Assembly: GCA_027923505.1 (NCBI GenBank)
Contig: BROI01000010.1
Coordinates: forward strand, 496,001-560,000
Length of the DNA: 64,000 bases
DNA from: Mayamaea pseudoterrestris
Taxonomy: Eukaryota > Bacillariophyta > Bacillariophyceae > Sellaphorales > Sellaphoraceae
Direction of reading: 5' to 3'
The translations under genes were made by a program, and so were the position numbers. Below are positions 12,920 through 25,510 of the stretch, piece by piece. The notes beneath the pieces were generated by a model. It searched no databases, was not told the DNA's origin, and saw nothing but the letters and a program-made list of their open reading frames with translations. Position 1 is the stretch's first letter. Each line of letters begins with the position of its first letter.

Positions 12920-15505
12920 CACCAATATCATTGCCGTCCCCTGAGACACTAGCCAGGCATACCATCTTGTTGCGCAGCCTGAATAATGATGTTGGCACCA
13001 TTCTGGTGTCATTTGGGTGTATACATGGCCTGCTGTAGGGGCGTTTGAATGTCATGGCATCTGCAGGCTGAGACTGGTGACAAGTCGTCACCAATATCAT
13101 TGCCATCCCCTGAGACACTAGCCAGGCATACCATCTTGTAGCGCAGCCTGAATAATGATGTTGGCACCATTCTGGTGTCATTTGGGTGTATACATGGCCT
13201 GCTGTAGGGGCGTTTGAATGTCACGGCATCTGCAGGCTGAGACTGGTGACAAGTTGTCACCAATATCATTACCATCCTCTGAGACACTAGCCAGGCATAC
13301 CATCTTGTAGCGCAGCCTGACTAATGATGTTGGCACCATTCTGGTGTATTTTGGGCACATACATGGCTTGCTGTAGGGGCGTTTGAATGTCACAGCATCT
13401 GCGGGCTGAGACTGGTGACAAGTTGTCACCAATATCATTGCCATCCCCTGAGACACTAGCCAGGTTTACCATCTTGTTGCGCAGCCTGAATAATGATGTT
13501 GGCACCATTCTGGTGTATTTTGGGCACCTACAGGGCTTGCTGTAGGGGCGTTTGAATGTCACGGCATCTGCAGGCTGAGACTGGTGACAAGTTGTCACCA
13601 ATATCATTGCCATCCCCTGAGACACTAGCCAGGCATACCATCTTGTAGCGCGTTTGTATCATGATGTTGGCCCCATTTTGGTGTCATTTGGGTGGTATAC
13701 ATGGCCTGCTGTAGGGGCGTTTGAATGTCACGGCATCTGCGGGCTGAGACTGGTGACAAGTTGTCACCAATATCATTGCCGTCCCCTGAGACACTAGCCA
13801 GGCATATCATCTTGTAGCGCAGCCTGAATAATGATGTTGGCACCATTCTGGTGTATTTTGGGTGTACCTACAGGGCCTGCTGTGGGCGTTGGAATGTCAC
13901 GGCATCTGCAGGCTGAGACTGGTGACAAGTTGTCACCAATATCATTGCCATCCCCTGAGACACTGCCAGGCATACCATCTTGTTGCGCAGCCTGAATAAT
14001 GATGTTGGCACCATTCTGGTGTCATTTGGGTGTATACATGGCCTGCTGTAGGGGCGTTTGAATGTCACGGCATCTGCAGGCTGAGACTGGTGACAAGTTG
14101 TCACCAATATCATTGCCGTCCCCTGAGACACTAGCCAGGCATACCATCTTGTAGCGCAGCCTGAATAATGATGTTGGCACCATTCTGGTGTCATTTGGGT
14201 GTATACATGGCCTGCTGAAGGGCGTTTGAATGTCACGGCATCTGCGGGCTGAGACTGGTGACAAGTTGTCACCAATATCATTGCCATCCCCTGAGACACT
14301 AGCCAGGCATACCATCTTGTAGCGCAGCCTGAATAATGATGTTGGCACCATTCTGGTGTATTTTGGGCACCTACATGGCCTGCTGTAGGGGCGTTTGAAT
14401 GTCCAGCATCTGCAGGCTGAGACTGGTGACAAGTTGTCACCAATATCATTGCCATCCCCTGAGACACTAGCCAGGCATACCATCTTGTAGCGCAGCCTGA
14501 ATAATGATGTTGGCACCATTCTGGTGTCATTTGGGTGTATACATGGCCTGCTGTAGGGGCGTTTGAATGTCACGGCATCTGCAGGCTGAGACTGGTGACA
14601 AGTTGTCACCAATATCATTGCCGTCCCCTGAGACACTAGCCAGGCATACCATCTTGTAGCGCAGCCTGAATAATGATGTTGGCACCATTCTGGTGTCATT
14701 TGGGGGTATACATGGCCTGCTGTAGGGGCGTTTTGAATGTCACGGCATCTGCGGGCTGAGACTGGTGACAAGTTGTCACCAAAATCATTACCATCTCCTC
14801 AGGCACTAACCAAGCATACCATCTTGTATCGCAGTCTGACTAATGATGTTGGCACCATTCTGGTGTCATTTGGGTGTATACATGGCCTGCTGTACAGGGG
14901 CGTTTGAATATCCCCACGGCATCTGCAGGCTGAGACTGGTGACAAGTTGTCACCAATATCTTGCCGTCCCTGAGACACTAGCCAGGCATACCGTCTTGTA
15001 GCGCAGCCTGTATAATGATGTTGGCACCATTCTGGTGTCATTTGGGCGTATACATGGCCTGCTGTAGGGGCGTTTGAATGTCACGGCATCTGCAGGCTGA
15101 GACTGGTGACAAGTTGTCACCAATATCATTGCCGTCCCCTGAGACACTAGCAAGGCATACCATCTTGTAGTACAGCCTGAATAATGATGTTGGCACCATT
15201 CTGGTGTCATTAGGTGTATACATGGCCTGCTGTAGGGGCGTTTGAATGTCACGGCATCTGCAGGCTGAGACTGGTGACAAGTTGTCACCAATATCATTGC
15301 CATCCCCTGAGACACTAGCCAGGCATACCATCTTGTTGCTCAGCCTGAAATATGATGTTGGCACCATTCTGGTGTCATTTGGGTGTATACATGGCCTGCT
15401 GTAGGGGCGTTTGAATGTCACGGCATCTGCGGGCTGAGACTGGTGACAAGTTGTCACCAACATCATTGCCATCCCCTGAGACACTACCGGCTCCATCTTG
15501 CGCGC
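12920..15505. repeat. Satellite A1, block 2
   Basis: The 169-bp family resumes in the middle of a monomer (CACCAATATCATTGCC), in the same orientation as block 1. About 15 copies follow, with more indels toward the right. The last recognisable monomer breaks off after CCCTGAGACACTACC near 15,487, followed by a divergent GTTCACCATTCTGGTGTTTT. Confidence 0.93.
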
Positions 15506-15845
15506 CGCATGGTTCACCATTCTGGTGTTTTTCGGCACATCAGACGAACCTTTATTCCCGACTACAATGGACTGGGAGGCGATCAACCTCTTAGTCAGCG
15601 TAAAGCAAACAAACAAACTCAATTGCTAGAATAGTGCATGTTACTCGCTACTCTACTCGTGCGCTTCCTTCTCATTCTCACTGGGTTCACGGTCAGGGTT
15701 CACGCCTCGATCGTCAACGATTTCACTCATGTATGTGAGGTCGGTTAAGTGTGACTCAACCCTGCACAGGATTAAATGCATACAAAACACAGGTAGCTAA
15801 CCGTCTTTCTGGTCTAACTCATTGTCTCCCCGCTTTCTCTTGTCA
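15506..15845. other. Non-satellite insert, about 340 bp
   Basis: This is unique-looking sequence between two satellite A stretches. It has no convincing open frame, no terminal repeats and no target duplication that I can see. It could be a transposon remnant or ordinary DNA that separated two arrays. Confidence 0.5.
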
Positions 15846-18800
15846 TGTGGCTGTGGTATACTGGCCTGCTGTGGGGGCGTTTGATTCACGCATCTCGGGC
15901 TGAGACTGGTGACAAGTTGTCCCAATATCATTGCCGTCCCCTGAGACACTAGCCGGGCGTGCCATCTTGTAGCGCCTGAATAATGATGTCCCATTCTGGT
16001 GTTTTGCCCGGCCTGGGCGTTTGGTTGTCACGGCATCTGCAGGCTGAGACTGGTGACAAGTTGTCACCTTCTTCCGCCCCCTGAGACACTGCCGGGCATA
16101 CCATCTTGTTGCGCAGCCTGAATAATGATGTTGGCACCATTCTGGTGTCTTTTGGGGCGGCCTGCTGTAGGGGCGTTTGAATGTAACGGCATCTGCAGGC
16201 TGAGACTGGTGACAAGTTGTCACCAAATCTTGCCGTCCCCTGAGACACTAGCCAGGCATACCATCTTGTGGCGCAGCCGAATAATGATGTTGGCACCATT
16301 CTGGTGTCATTTGGGTGTATACATGGCCTGCTGTAGGGGCGTTTGAATGTCACGGCATCTGCGGGCTGAGACTGGTGACAAGTTGTCACCAATATCATTG
16401 CCATCCCCTGAGACACTAGCCAGGCTTCCATCTTGTAGCGCAGCCTGAATATTGATGTTGGCACCATTCTGGTGTAATTGGGGCACCTACAGGGCCTGCT
16501 GTAGGGGCGTTTGAATGTCACCGGCATCTGCGGGGCTGAGACTGGTGACAAGTTGTCACCAATATCATTGCCATCCCCTGAGACACCAGCCAGGCTTACC
16601 ATCTTGTAGCGCAGCCTGAATTGATGTTGGCACCATTCTGTGTCATTTGGGCATCATGGCTTGCTGTAGGGGCGTTTGAATGTCACGGCATCTGCGGGCT
16701 GATACTGGTGACAAGTTGTCACCAATTCATTGCCGTCCCCTGAGACACAAGCCAGGCATACCATCTTGTTGCGCAGCCTGAAAACTGATGTTGGCACCAT
16801 TCTGGTGTCATTTGGTGTACTACATGGCCTGCTGTAGGGCGTTTGATTGTCACGGCATCCGCGAGCTGAGACTGGTGACAAGTTGTCACCAATGTCATTG
16901 CCATCCCCTGAGACACTAGCCAGGCATACCAACTTGTAGCGCAGCCTGAATAATGATGTTGGCACCATTCTGGTGTCATTTGGTGTACTACAGGCCTGCT
17001 GTAGGGCGTTTGAATGCCACGGCATCTCCGCAGGCTGAGACTGGTGACAAGTTGTCATCCTGCCCCCCGAGACACCAGGCCATACCATCTTGTTGCGGCC
17101 ATATAGTGATGTTGGCACCATTCTGGCGTCATTTGGGCCTGCGTAGGTGTTTGAATGTCTGCACTGATGGTGACCAGTTTATCCGCCTCCCCTGAGACAC
17201 TAGCCAGGCATATCATCTTGTAGCGCAGCCTGAATAATGATGTTGGCACCATTCTGGTGTATTTTTGGGCACCTACATTGGCCTGCTGCGAGGGCGCTTT
17301 GAATGTCGCGGCATCTGCTGAAGGCTGAGACTGGTGCAAGTTGTCAATATATTGCCTCCCCCTGAGACACCGTAGCCATGCCTACCATCTTGTTGCGCAG
17401 CCTGAATAATGATGTTGGCACCATTCTGGTGTCCTTTGGGGTGTATACATGGCCTGCTGTAGGGGCGTGTCGGCATCTGCAGGCTGAGACTGTGACAGTT
17501 GTCACATATATCGTCCGTCCCCCTGAGACACTAGCCAGGCATACCATCTTGTAGCGCAGTTTGAATAATGATGTTGCACCATTCTGGTGTTTTGGGTGCT
17601 CCGCTTTGGAGGCGTTTTGATGTCGGCATCTGCAGGTTGGGGGCTGGTGACAAGTTGTCACCAATATCATTGCCATCCCCCTTGAGCATATCTTGTAGCG
17701 CAGCCTGACCTTCTGGTTTGGTCCTTAGGGCTCGTTTGTGGGCGGCCGCATCGGGCGGGGTGGTGACAAGTTGTCGCCATTATCATTGTCGTCCCCTGAG
17801 ACACTCCAGGCATACATCTTGTGGCGCAGCTTGTATAATGATCTTGGCACCATTCTGGTGTTGGTACTCAGGGCCTGCTGTACGGTAGGGGCGTTTGAAT
17901 GTCACGGCATCTGCAGGCTGAGACTGGTGACAAGTTGTCACCAATATCATAGCCGTCCCCTGAGACAAGCCAAGCATACCATTTTGTTGTGCAGCCTGAA
18001 TAATGATGTTGGCACCATTCTGGTGTCATTTGGGTGTATACATGGCCTGCTGTAGGGGGCGTTTGAATGTCACGGCATCTGCAGGCTGAGACTGGTGACA
18101 AGTTGTCACCAAATTGCGCTCCCCCTGAGACACTAGCCAGGCATACCATCTTGTAGCGCAAATTGAATAATGAGTGTTGGCACCATTCTGGTGTCATTTG
18201 GGTGTATACATGGCCTGCTGTAGGGGGCGTTTGAATGTCACGGCATCTGCAGGCGTGAGACTGGTGACAAGTTGTCACCAATTCATTGCCATCCCCTGAG
18301 ACACTAGCCAGGGCATACCATTCTTGTAGCGCAACTTGAATACTTGGTGTTGGCACCATTCTGGTGTCATTTTGGGCACCTACGGGCTTGTCTGTGACGG
18401 TAGGGCGTTTGATGTCACGGCATCTGCGGGCTGAGACTGGTGACAAGTTGTCACTAATATCATTGCTTCCCCTGAGACACATTTCGCATACCATTTTTGT
18501 TGCGCAGCCTGAATAATGATGTTGGCCATTCTGGGTGTTGGTTGTCCCTTGGCCTGCTGTGGGGCGTTTGAATGTCACAGCATCTGCAGGCTGAGACTGG
18601 TGACAAGTTGTCACCAATATGTGCTGCCCCCTGAGACACTAGCCAGGCTATACCATCTTGTTGCGCAGTCTGGTAATGTTGGCACCCTGGTGTCATTTGG
18701 GGTGTATACATGGCCTGCTGTGAGGGGCGTTTGATTGTCACGGCATCTGCCCGGGCTGTGGGACTGGTGACAAGTTGTCCTGTATCATTGCCATCCCCTG

Positions 18801-20000
18801 AGACACTAGCCAGGGCATACCATCTTGGGGCAGCCTGAATAATGATGTTGGCACTATTCTGGTGTCATTTGGGTGTTTACATGGCCTGCTGTAGGGGCTT
18901 TGTCCCTCTGTGCAACCCCTGAGCCCGCCCTGAATAATGATGTTGGCACCATTCTGGTGTCATTTGGGGTGCACCTACAGGGCCTGCTGTAGGGTGTTTG
19001 GATGTCACGGCATCATGCGGGCTGAGACTGGTGACAAGTTGTCCTCGTCTCATCCCGAGACCACTAGCCGGCAGCCACCATCTTGTAGCGCAGCCTGAAT
19101 AGCATGTTGGCACCATTCTGGTGTCATTTGGGGTACCTGCAGGGAGAGGCCCGCTGTAGGGCATTTGAATGTCACGGCATCTGCAGGCTGAGACTGAGTG
19201 ACAAGTTGTCACCAATATCGTACCATCCCTGAGACACTAGCCGTGGTCTGCTGCCTGAAAATGATGTTGGCACCATTCTGGTGTATTTTGGGCACCTACA
19301 GGGCTTACAGTAGGGCGTTTGAATGTCACACACGGCATCTGCGGGCTGAGACTGGTGACAAGTTGTCACCAATATCATTGCTGGCCCCTGAGACACTATG
19401 TTTGAATGTCACGGCATCCGCGGGCTGGACTGAGTGACAAGTTGTCACCAATATCATTGCCATCCCCTGATCACTAGCCAGGCATACAATCTTGCTGCCT
19501 GATTAATAGATGTAGCACCATTTTACTGTCATTTGCGTGTATACATAGCCTGCTGGAAGGGCGTTTGAATGTCCGGCATCTGCAGGCTGAGACTGGTGAA
19601 AAGTTGTCACCATATCATTGCCGCAGAGACACTAGCCAGGCATACCATCTTGTAGCGCAGCCTGATTAATGATGTTGGCACCATTCTGGTGTCATTTGAG
19701 TGTCATACATGGTCTGCTGTAGGGCGTTTGAATGTAGCACTGCAGGCTGGGCTTGACAAGTTGTCACCAATATTTACCCCCCTGAGACACTAGCCAGGCG
19801 TACCGTCTTGTAACGCAGCTGGAATAATGATGTTGTCACCATTCTGGTGTAATTTAGGCACCTACAGGGCCTGCTGTAGAGTGTCTTGAATGTACACATT
19901 TGCGGGCTGAGACTGGTGACAAGTTGTCACCAAATACACATTTACCCCAGTCTACTGAGACATCCCCAGGCATACCATCTTGTAGCGCAGCCTGAATATT
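15846..20000. repeat. Eroded satellite A zone, rich in indels
   Basis: About 24 monomers are recognisable by the dyad and by GCACCATTCTGGTGT, but nearly every unit has several small insertions or deletions, so unit length varies widely. Damage is mostly indels rather than substitutions. Near 19.9 kb the wording shifts from the A1 type (CCAATATCATT) to the A2 type (CCAAATACA). The cause may be decay at an array edge or poor consensus quality. Confidence 0.85.
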
Positions 20001-20215
20001 GATGTTAACAGCATAACATCTGCTACTATTGACTACTTTTGCTTCTTACGTAATAGGGGACAGCTTCCGGCAAATTTGGGTTCGAGTCCCCATAAATTAT
20101 TTTTTAATTTACGATGCCGTCCTTTTCCCTCACTAATGTATAGCTTTGTGACTTATTAAGACCATAAAGTCATTTAAAGTGTGAACTGCAGTGTAATTCT
20201 CTTCCCTAATTTTAG
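20001..20215. other. Non-satellite insert, about 215 bp
   Basis: AT-rich unique sequence inside the eroded satellite. It holds GGGTTCGAGTCCC (20078-20090), which looks like a tRNA B box, followed by a T run at 20100-20105. No matching A box or cloverleaf is visible, so no RNA gene is called. Confidence 0.45.
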
Positions 20216-21125
20216 GCACCTACAGGGCTTCTGTTGGGGGTTTGAATGTGCGTCTGCGGACTGGGATTAGTGACAAGTTGTCACCAAATACTGCCAGCCC
20301 TTGAGACACCAGCCAAGCTTACCATCTTGTGGCTCAGCCTGCCAAATCATGTTGGCACCATTCTGGTGTTTTTGGGGCACCTACAGGGCTTGCTGTGGGG
20401 GGTTTAAATGTCACCATCTGCGGGCTGGGGTGGTGACAAGTTGTCACCCGAATGCATTACCATCCCCTGAGACACCAGCCGGCCTACCATCTTGTAGCGC
20501 AGCCAGAATAATGATGTTGTCACCATTCTGGTCTAATTTAGGCACCTACAGGGCTGCTGTAGGGGCGTTTGAATGTCATGGTATCCTGCGGGCTGAGACT
20601 GGTGACAAGTTGTCACCAAATAATTGCCATCAGGAACCTGTAAGCCCTACTTATCTTGTAGCGCAGCCTGAATAATGATGTTGGCACCATTCTGATCTTT
20701 GGGCACACAGCTTCTCCGTTTAGATATCCGGCATCTGCTCACCAAATACTTACCTGAGACACAGTAAGCATACCATCTTGTAGCGCAGCCAGAAAAACGA
20801 TGTTGGCACATTTCTGGTGTATTTTGGGCAAATACAGGGCTTGCTGTAGGGGCGTTTGAATGTCACGGCATTATGAGTGAGACTGGTGACAAGTTTGTTA
20901 CCAAATACATTGCCAACTTAGGAGACCACCAGCCAAGCTTACCATCTTGTAGCGCAGCCTCCAAAAACGATGTTGGAACCATGCTGGTGTATTTTGAGCA
21001 CCTACAGGGTTGCTGTAGGGGCAACTGAATGTCATGGCATCTGCAGGCGGGACTGGTGACAAGTTGTCACCAAAATATTATCCCCTGAGACACCAGCCAA
21101 GCCTACCATCTTAGCGCAGCCAGAT
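20216..21125. repeat. Eroded satellite A2 copies
   Basis: About five diverged monomers of the A2 type, with ACCAAATAC, CACCAGCCAAGC and TTTTGGGCACCTACAGGG. Several have deletions. They end at about 21,125, where the first gene-bearing stretch starts. Confidence 0.85.
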
Positions 21126-22161
21126 AGCAGGTATGCAACAGAGAAGTAGCCATCACTATGCCGTTAAAAGAAGTAGCGCACCCAGGAATCGAACCAAGGA
21201 TAACTTGGCTATATCACCTCTAAACACGCTGCTACTTTTCCGTCTGCTGGTGTACTATATGCTGCATACAAGGCACCATGCACTATGACAAGTAAAGGTA
21301 TCGGCTCTGGTTGCTTGTTTTCGTGGTGCAGCCTGCCTCCCCTAGCTTTGCGCGTCATAGTGCTAACTCGTCTTCCGTTTCAGCTGGCATTTTCGTCTCG
21401 CGGAGATGTCTTTTCAGTTTTTTCCTGCGACGTTTTGGACTCGGCGCATCTTTGTGCACTCCCAGGGTCCGCGACTCCCCATCGTTCGTTCGTGACAAAC
21501 CCGTCCGGCCAGTGAATTTGCTTTTTCTTGGCTTGATTAATTCGCAACTCGAACCAAACCAAAGGAATGGGAGGCAACCCGATCAACATTGGCATGTGGT
21601 CTGCCCGTTGTCGGTAGCTGTTCCCATTCTTCTCTCCCCGCACCACTGATGACGTGACTATCGATCACAGTGTACTCATAAGGGTATCTTATGAGTGTTC
21701 CCAAGGCAGTCTCCTCGAAGCATCCGCCCTGAGCCGGACGAGGCAGCTGAAAAGACCGACCATTGATAGGCACGCTTATGACTTCTTGGAGTACATTATT
21801 CGCCTCTCAACGGTCGGAATATCATATGATTGGCTTTAATAAAGTGTCACTTCAATCATCATGACTCATTTCGTAACCAACGAGAAGCGCAAGGAGCCAA
21901 CGAGATCAATCGAATCGACGGCCGCGTTGGAATGCACCTCTCCATGCTCCGGCAGCGTGAAGCAAGTCGTTCACCTCGTATAAATGCACTTATACTTGCC
22001 GGCACGATTTACGTTCCTTGACGCACTCGTCGTGTAGGTTGCAGCGAGCGTGCTTCCAAATCCAAACGCTGTCTCTGCCGCCATCACTTGCATACGCACC
22101 TTGACACTCGCAACGTCTCAATCCTATCTACAGTATCTACTACAATCACAATCAGCGAGAC
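21126..22161. other. Intergenic DNA left of the poly-His gene
   Basis: There is no supportable gene. Short open frames exist on both strands but lack any domain, compositional bias or conserved start. A tRNA-like patch on the minus strand (about 21,174-21,237) does not fold into a correct cloverleaf. A TATA-like site occurs near the right end. Confidence 0.55.
21979..21985 (+). promoter_or_regulatory. TATA-like box upstream of the poly-His gene
   Basis: TATAAAT lies 177 bp before the ATG at 22162. The position would suit a core promoter with a long 5' leader. The motif is short and could be chance. Confidence 0.3.
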
Positions 22162-22690
22162 ATGATCACTCTCCTAGATCCTCCGGAGAACGACGACGTC
22201 CTTTACAACGTACTATACGCACCTCCTCCTCCGAATCCGCTTCATACCATGGTAGCTGCATCCGCCGAACACGCTTCGCCGATCGATCCGTCATCCGAGG
22301 TCTTGCAAAGCACGCGACTGCCGAGCAGCAGCAATCTTCATCTTCACCACTTTCAGTCCGAGGAGGTGAGTCTCACTGACGATGAAACGACTGCGACGGA
22401 CGATGAGGACTTTGACATGCAGTTCAGCAGCCACTACTACGACGACGATGCCGCTACCATTGACAGTCTCCGCAAGGAATTGGCAGCGATTGAGGATTCC
22501 TGGGGCAAGCATGGTTTGGAACACTTGGTGCACTTGCAGCATCAGCAGCCAGACGATTATCGCGTGGACGGAATTCCGACGTTTACCATGCCGGTCAATT
22601 TGGACATGTCGTGGGACGAGTCGGACTTTTTGGAGGAAATGGCGGATGATGCAAAGTTGCTGGATGCAGTGGCTGGCAAGGTTTTACACG

Positions 22691-22722
<32 letters not shown>

Positions 22723-22991
22723 ACTGTTAGTGACAGCGACGAATTCTCTGGACACTGCAAGGATATTGTGGAAGACGAGGTGGGTAAGCTTGCTGGTTTT
22801 ATTTTGGGCAGTGTGAGGGCGAACGGAAGGATAGTCGAATGTGAACATCAATGTTCTAACGTATGCTTTTGCTTCATTTTCAATGAATCACAGATAATGA
22901 TGGTGACGGAGTAGAGTTCTACATGCATTATTTGGAACGAATTGAACCGAGCCTCATCAAACACAAACTCATGTCGATTAAATTCGTTTGA
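22162..22991 (+). CDS. Acidic poly-His protein of unknown function, one intron
   Basis: I do not recognise a family. The unspliced frame runs to 22914, but a canonical intron (22784-22893) gives a better model: exons 22162-22783 and 22894-22991, 239 residues. Exon 2 reads on with DNDGDGVEFYMHYLERIEP to a stop at 22989-22991. Features seen are an N-terminal proline patch (PPPPNP, residues 21-26), an acidic stretch (about 73-86, TDDETTATDDEDFD), a short charged helix-like part (101-112) and ten consecutive histidines (178-187) encoded by CAT repeats. There is no signal peptide or membrane segment, so a soluble, possibly nuclear protein is likely. A His tract can bind metal, but that is inference. 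It lies 1 kb upstream of petC on the same strand. Confidence 0.6.
22784..22893 (+). other. Predicted spliceosomal intron in the poly-His gene
   Basis: The donor is GTAAGC at 22784, the branch-like site TTCTAAC at 22854-22860 and the acceptor AATCACAG ending at 22893. The length is 110 nt. Removing it keeps the frame and adds 31 residues. Without splicing, the frame reads through it to a stop at 22912-22914. Confidence 0.6.
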
Positions 22992-24030
22992 ACGAGGCAT
23001 CGTGGTCGATGTCATGTCACCGCGTCCGCTTGAAATACGGAATCGCAAGGCTGCTACGCTGTCCAAGAGGCAAGAGGATGGCAAATTTGGCGTGGGACTT
23101 GTTTTGAAATAGAAAGTATACAGAGACGACGACTCGACGATGCGTCTAGCTGCGGCGACGAGACGGTCGGTGCACTCGAGTCTCGAGTTGGAATGTGCCG
23201 CGACTTTCCCATTGATTACTTTTCTCAAGCGATTTTTAGAGCTCACCGAACCCATTATCATAATTTACTGTTAAGCACCGCTCAACAAGCGGCAAGGGGT
23301 GAGAATTGACCCTCTCCAGCGGGACTCTGCACAGCGTCGCAAAACGCACAGCCGCCGACGCTGACATGTCATACGTCGGCGCTATGACTAGCTACACTTG
23401 ATCACTAGCTTCCCTTGGCGGATCGGCAGCTGGTGGCTGCGAGACAATTTTTGGTGTCATGATTGCAACGTGTTCGCTTGTTGCAAATCGATCATTTCAT
23501 GGTTGTCAAGCCGGCTGGATTGCACTCGGTGTCGGCTGGGAGCGTTTGCATTCGGACAGTTGCTTGTGCCGCAACGGTCCATTGAGAGATTTGCCGAATC
23601 CGTGAGACTATATTATCGTATGCCGTCGACTCCTGATAAGAAGCGTTGCAGGTGCAGTTGCAGTGCATGCATTTTAGCCAATGTGCTGAGACAATATGAA
23701 AACTACGTATTACATTATAATTAAAGTTGTTTAGTATAATACAGTAATATTTTGAAGTATTGTAATGCGTTTGTAGCAAGTGCAGGAGTATTATCTGTAA
23801 CTGCGTCAGCGCCTCACTCGTCAAAGTATTTCTTGAGCTTGGTACGGTAGCTAGAATAAACCGTTACGACACAGTATTCATGATGGTTGAAGAACGTACG
23901 TCAGTGCTGCCGAATCGTCGACGTTTGGTGGTGGTCATGAACGATCTTCGCTTCAATCCCAGCCATCGCTGTCGCTGCTCTGCTTGGTCTTCTACAACAT
24001 ATCACAGTTCTTTTACCTTATATCATTACA
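22992..24030. other. Intergenic DNA between the poly-His gene and petC
   Basis: About 1 kb with no gene that I can support. Open frames of about 110-140 codons on both strands look random in composition. The right end should contain the petC promoter; no clear TATA box was picked out. Confidence 0.5.
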
Positions 24031-24669
24031 ATGAAGTACTTGTCTGCGATACTCGCACTTGCATCCGCTGGAACGGCGGCGGCTTTTGCCCCGCAAATGC
24101 CGCCAGCGTCGCGCCAATTGACAGTCACGAAGGCAGCTGCTGCCGAAGAGCTGTACATTGACGAGGAACGTCGCTTCCTTATGAACCTCATCATGGTCGG
24201 ATCTGGACTAGTGACTGTCGGTGCTTTCGGTATTCCATATGTTGCCTTCTTTTTTCCACCAGGCAGTGGCGGCGGCTCTGCTGGAAGCGCTGCGAAGGAT
24301 GCCCTTGGTAACGACTTGTTTGCCAAAGAATACCTCGCCACCAAGCCAGCAGGTGACCGTTCGCTCGCGCAAGGATTAAAGGGAGACGCCACTTACCTCA
24401 TCGTCAAGGAAGACAAGACATTGGAGTCGTACGGATTGAACGCTGTCTGCACCCACTTGGGATGCGTAGTTCCATGGTCAGCCGCTGCCAACAAGTTTCA
24501 ATGCCCTTGCCACGGATCCCAGTACGCCCCGGACGGACATGTTGTACGTGGACCGGCGCCGCTTCCACTGGCATTGGCTCATTGCGATACCGACGATACC
24601 GGCAAAATTATCTTCTCGCCGTGGACGGAACCCGATTTCCGTACCGGAGAAAAGGGATGGTGGAACTAA
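24031..24669 (+). CDS. petC: Cytochrome b6-f complex Rieske iron-sulfur subunit, plastid precursor
   Basis: The Rieske protein carries electrons from plastoquinol to cytochrome f (or c6) in the thylakoid b6-f complex. The 212-residue precursor starts with a signal peptide ([17 protein letters not shown]) ending in an AFAP motif at 19-22, the diatom-type signal for import through the ER into a secondary plastid. A single membrane anchor follows (about 49-76), then a Gly-rich hinge (79-85) and the Rieske domain. Both cluster-binding loops are intact: CTHLGC (C140, H142, C145) and CPCHGS (C158, C160, H161). Length and the C-terminal sequence fit nuclear-encoded PetC of algae with red-derived plastids. 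No intron is needed. The gene is unusual in its setting, with satellite DNA on both sides. Confidence 0.97.
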   Translation: MKYLSAILALASAGTAAAFAPQMPPASRQLTVTKAAAAEELYIDEERRFLMNLIMVGSGLVTVGAFGIPYVAFFFPPGSGGGSAGSAAKDALGNDLFAKEYLATKPAGDRSLAQGLKGDATYLIVKEDKTLESYGLNAVCTHLGCVVPWSAAANKFQCPCHGSQYAPDGHVVRGPAPLPLALAHCDTDDTGKIIFSPWTEPDFRTGEKGWWN

Positions 24670-25255
24670 ATGAAGAAGCTGATCAAGTTTGATTACTCGA
24701 ATCAGTTGTCTCTGGCTAGATTTTATTTTAGTCAAATACTGTAGTTTGCCTTTTGCTATTGTTTTCAATTGTCCGGTTGCTTGATTTTGGAAAGTAACGT
24801 CAACTATGTTAGCAAGCATAGCGTCATAAAATATCTGCGCCTCAATCGACTCAACAAATATTTGCCTACTCACATAATGTTCATCCTTGCCCTCATGGTA
24901 CCGTTTGTTGAAAGAGTATCTTTGTCCAAGCACCTGCAACTCGCGCGGGATTGTCTCATCTGCCAACAGTATATACAATGACTGGACATAAGGATACAAT
25001 CTCCAGCTGCTATAGTCAATCATGTGACCTGAAATATGACACTATCATATTGCTGCTGTTGCTTAATGTTGCTAGGGAAACATTTAAAAACCCTACTAAG
25101 GGCGACTGCTAGTCCTTGCACTCGCGACTGTATGCAACTCTCGCCTTGTCCATCATATGACTCTTCCTTGGAGACAGAATCCTTGATCATCTTCTTCAGA
25201 AGAAGTTTACATGCATTTGCCACTTCAATAGAATCCATTTGGTTGCTTGCCAGAA
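24670..25255. other. Intergenic DNA downstream of petC
   Basis: The 3' flank of petC, AT-rich at first. Minus-strand open frames here, including one overlapping petC, show no domain and look like chance. Satellite D begins at about 25,256. Confidence 0.5.
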
Positions 25256-25510
25256 GCCAGTGTGTTTGAGTAGTCGAAAACCATGCTGCCTGCCAGCCAA
25301 CACCAGAACTCCACCCAACCCCAGTCATCTTTCTGGAGGGTTGAAGGTATACCATTGAAGGGATTGCCCATCCTACATTCTTAATACATGCCTAGCAACC
25401 ACAGAGACTCATATTGAAGATGGCTGGCTCATGGCTATGGCTATTGACTGTGAGTGTGTTTGAGTAGCTGAAACCCATGTTGCCTGCCAGCCACCAAACT
25501 CCACCCAACC
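25256..25510 (-). repeat. Satellite D, left flank copies (inverted)
   Basis: Two partial units with GTGTGTTTGAGTAG, CTGCCAGCCA and CTCCACCCAACC. They are the reverse complement of the units at 57451-57906, for example GGTTGGGTGGGG and CAGCTACTCAAACACACTC there. They mark the left border of the large repeat block. Confidence 0.85.

Noticed and set aside
20078-20105. tRNA or SINE with a B box (GGGTTCGAGTCCC) and T-run terminator
   Set aside because: The T stem has a mismatch and no A box, D arm or anticodon arm can be placed at the right distance.
21174-21237. Minus-strand tRNA gene with GGTTCGATTCC and GTAGC/GCTAC ends
   Set aside because: The A-box-like and B-box-like parts are only about 10 nt apart, and the acceptor and T stems contain mismatches. 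At most it is a tRNA-derived remnant.
21311-21649. Plus-strand 112-codon frame in the intergenic DNA
   Set aside because: The opposite strand is also open, and neither reading shows a domain or a signal peptide pattern strong enough to call a gene.
22848-23261. Minus-strand 137-codon frame overlapping the poly-His gene end
   Set aside because: It overlaps the predicted second exon and intron on the other strand and shows no domain.
24478-25023. Minus-strand 181-codon frame overlapping petC
   Set aside because: It is antisense to the Rieske domain of a certain gene and its remaining part has no recognisable features.
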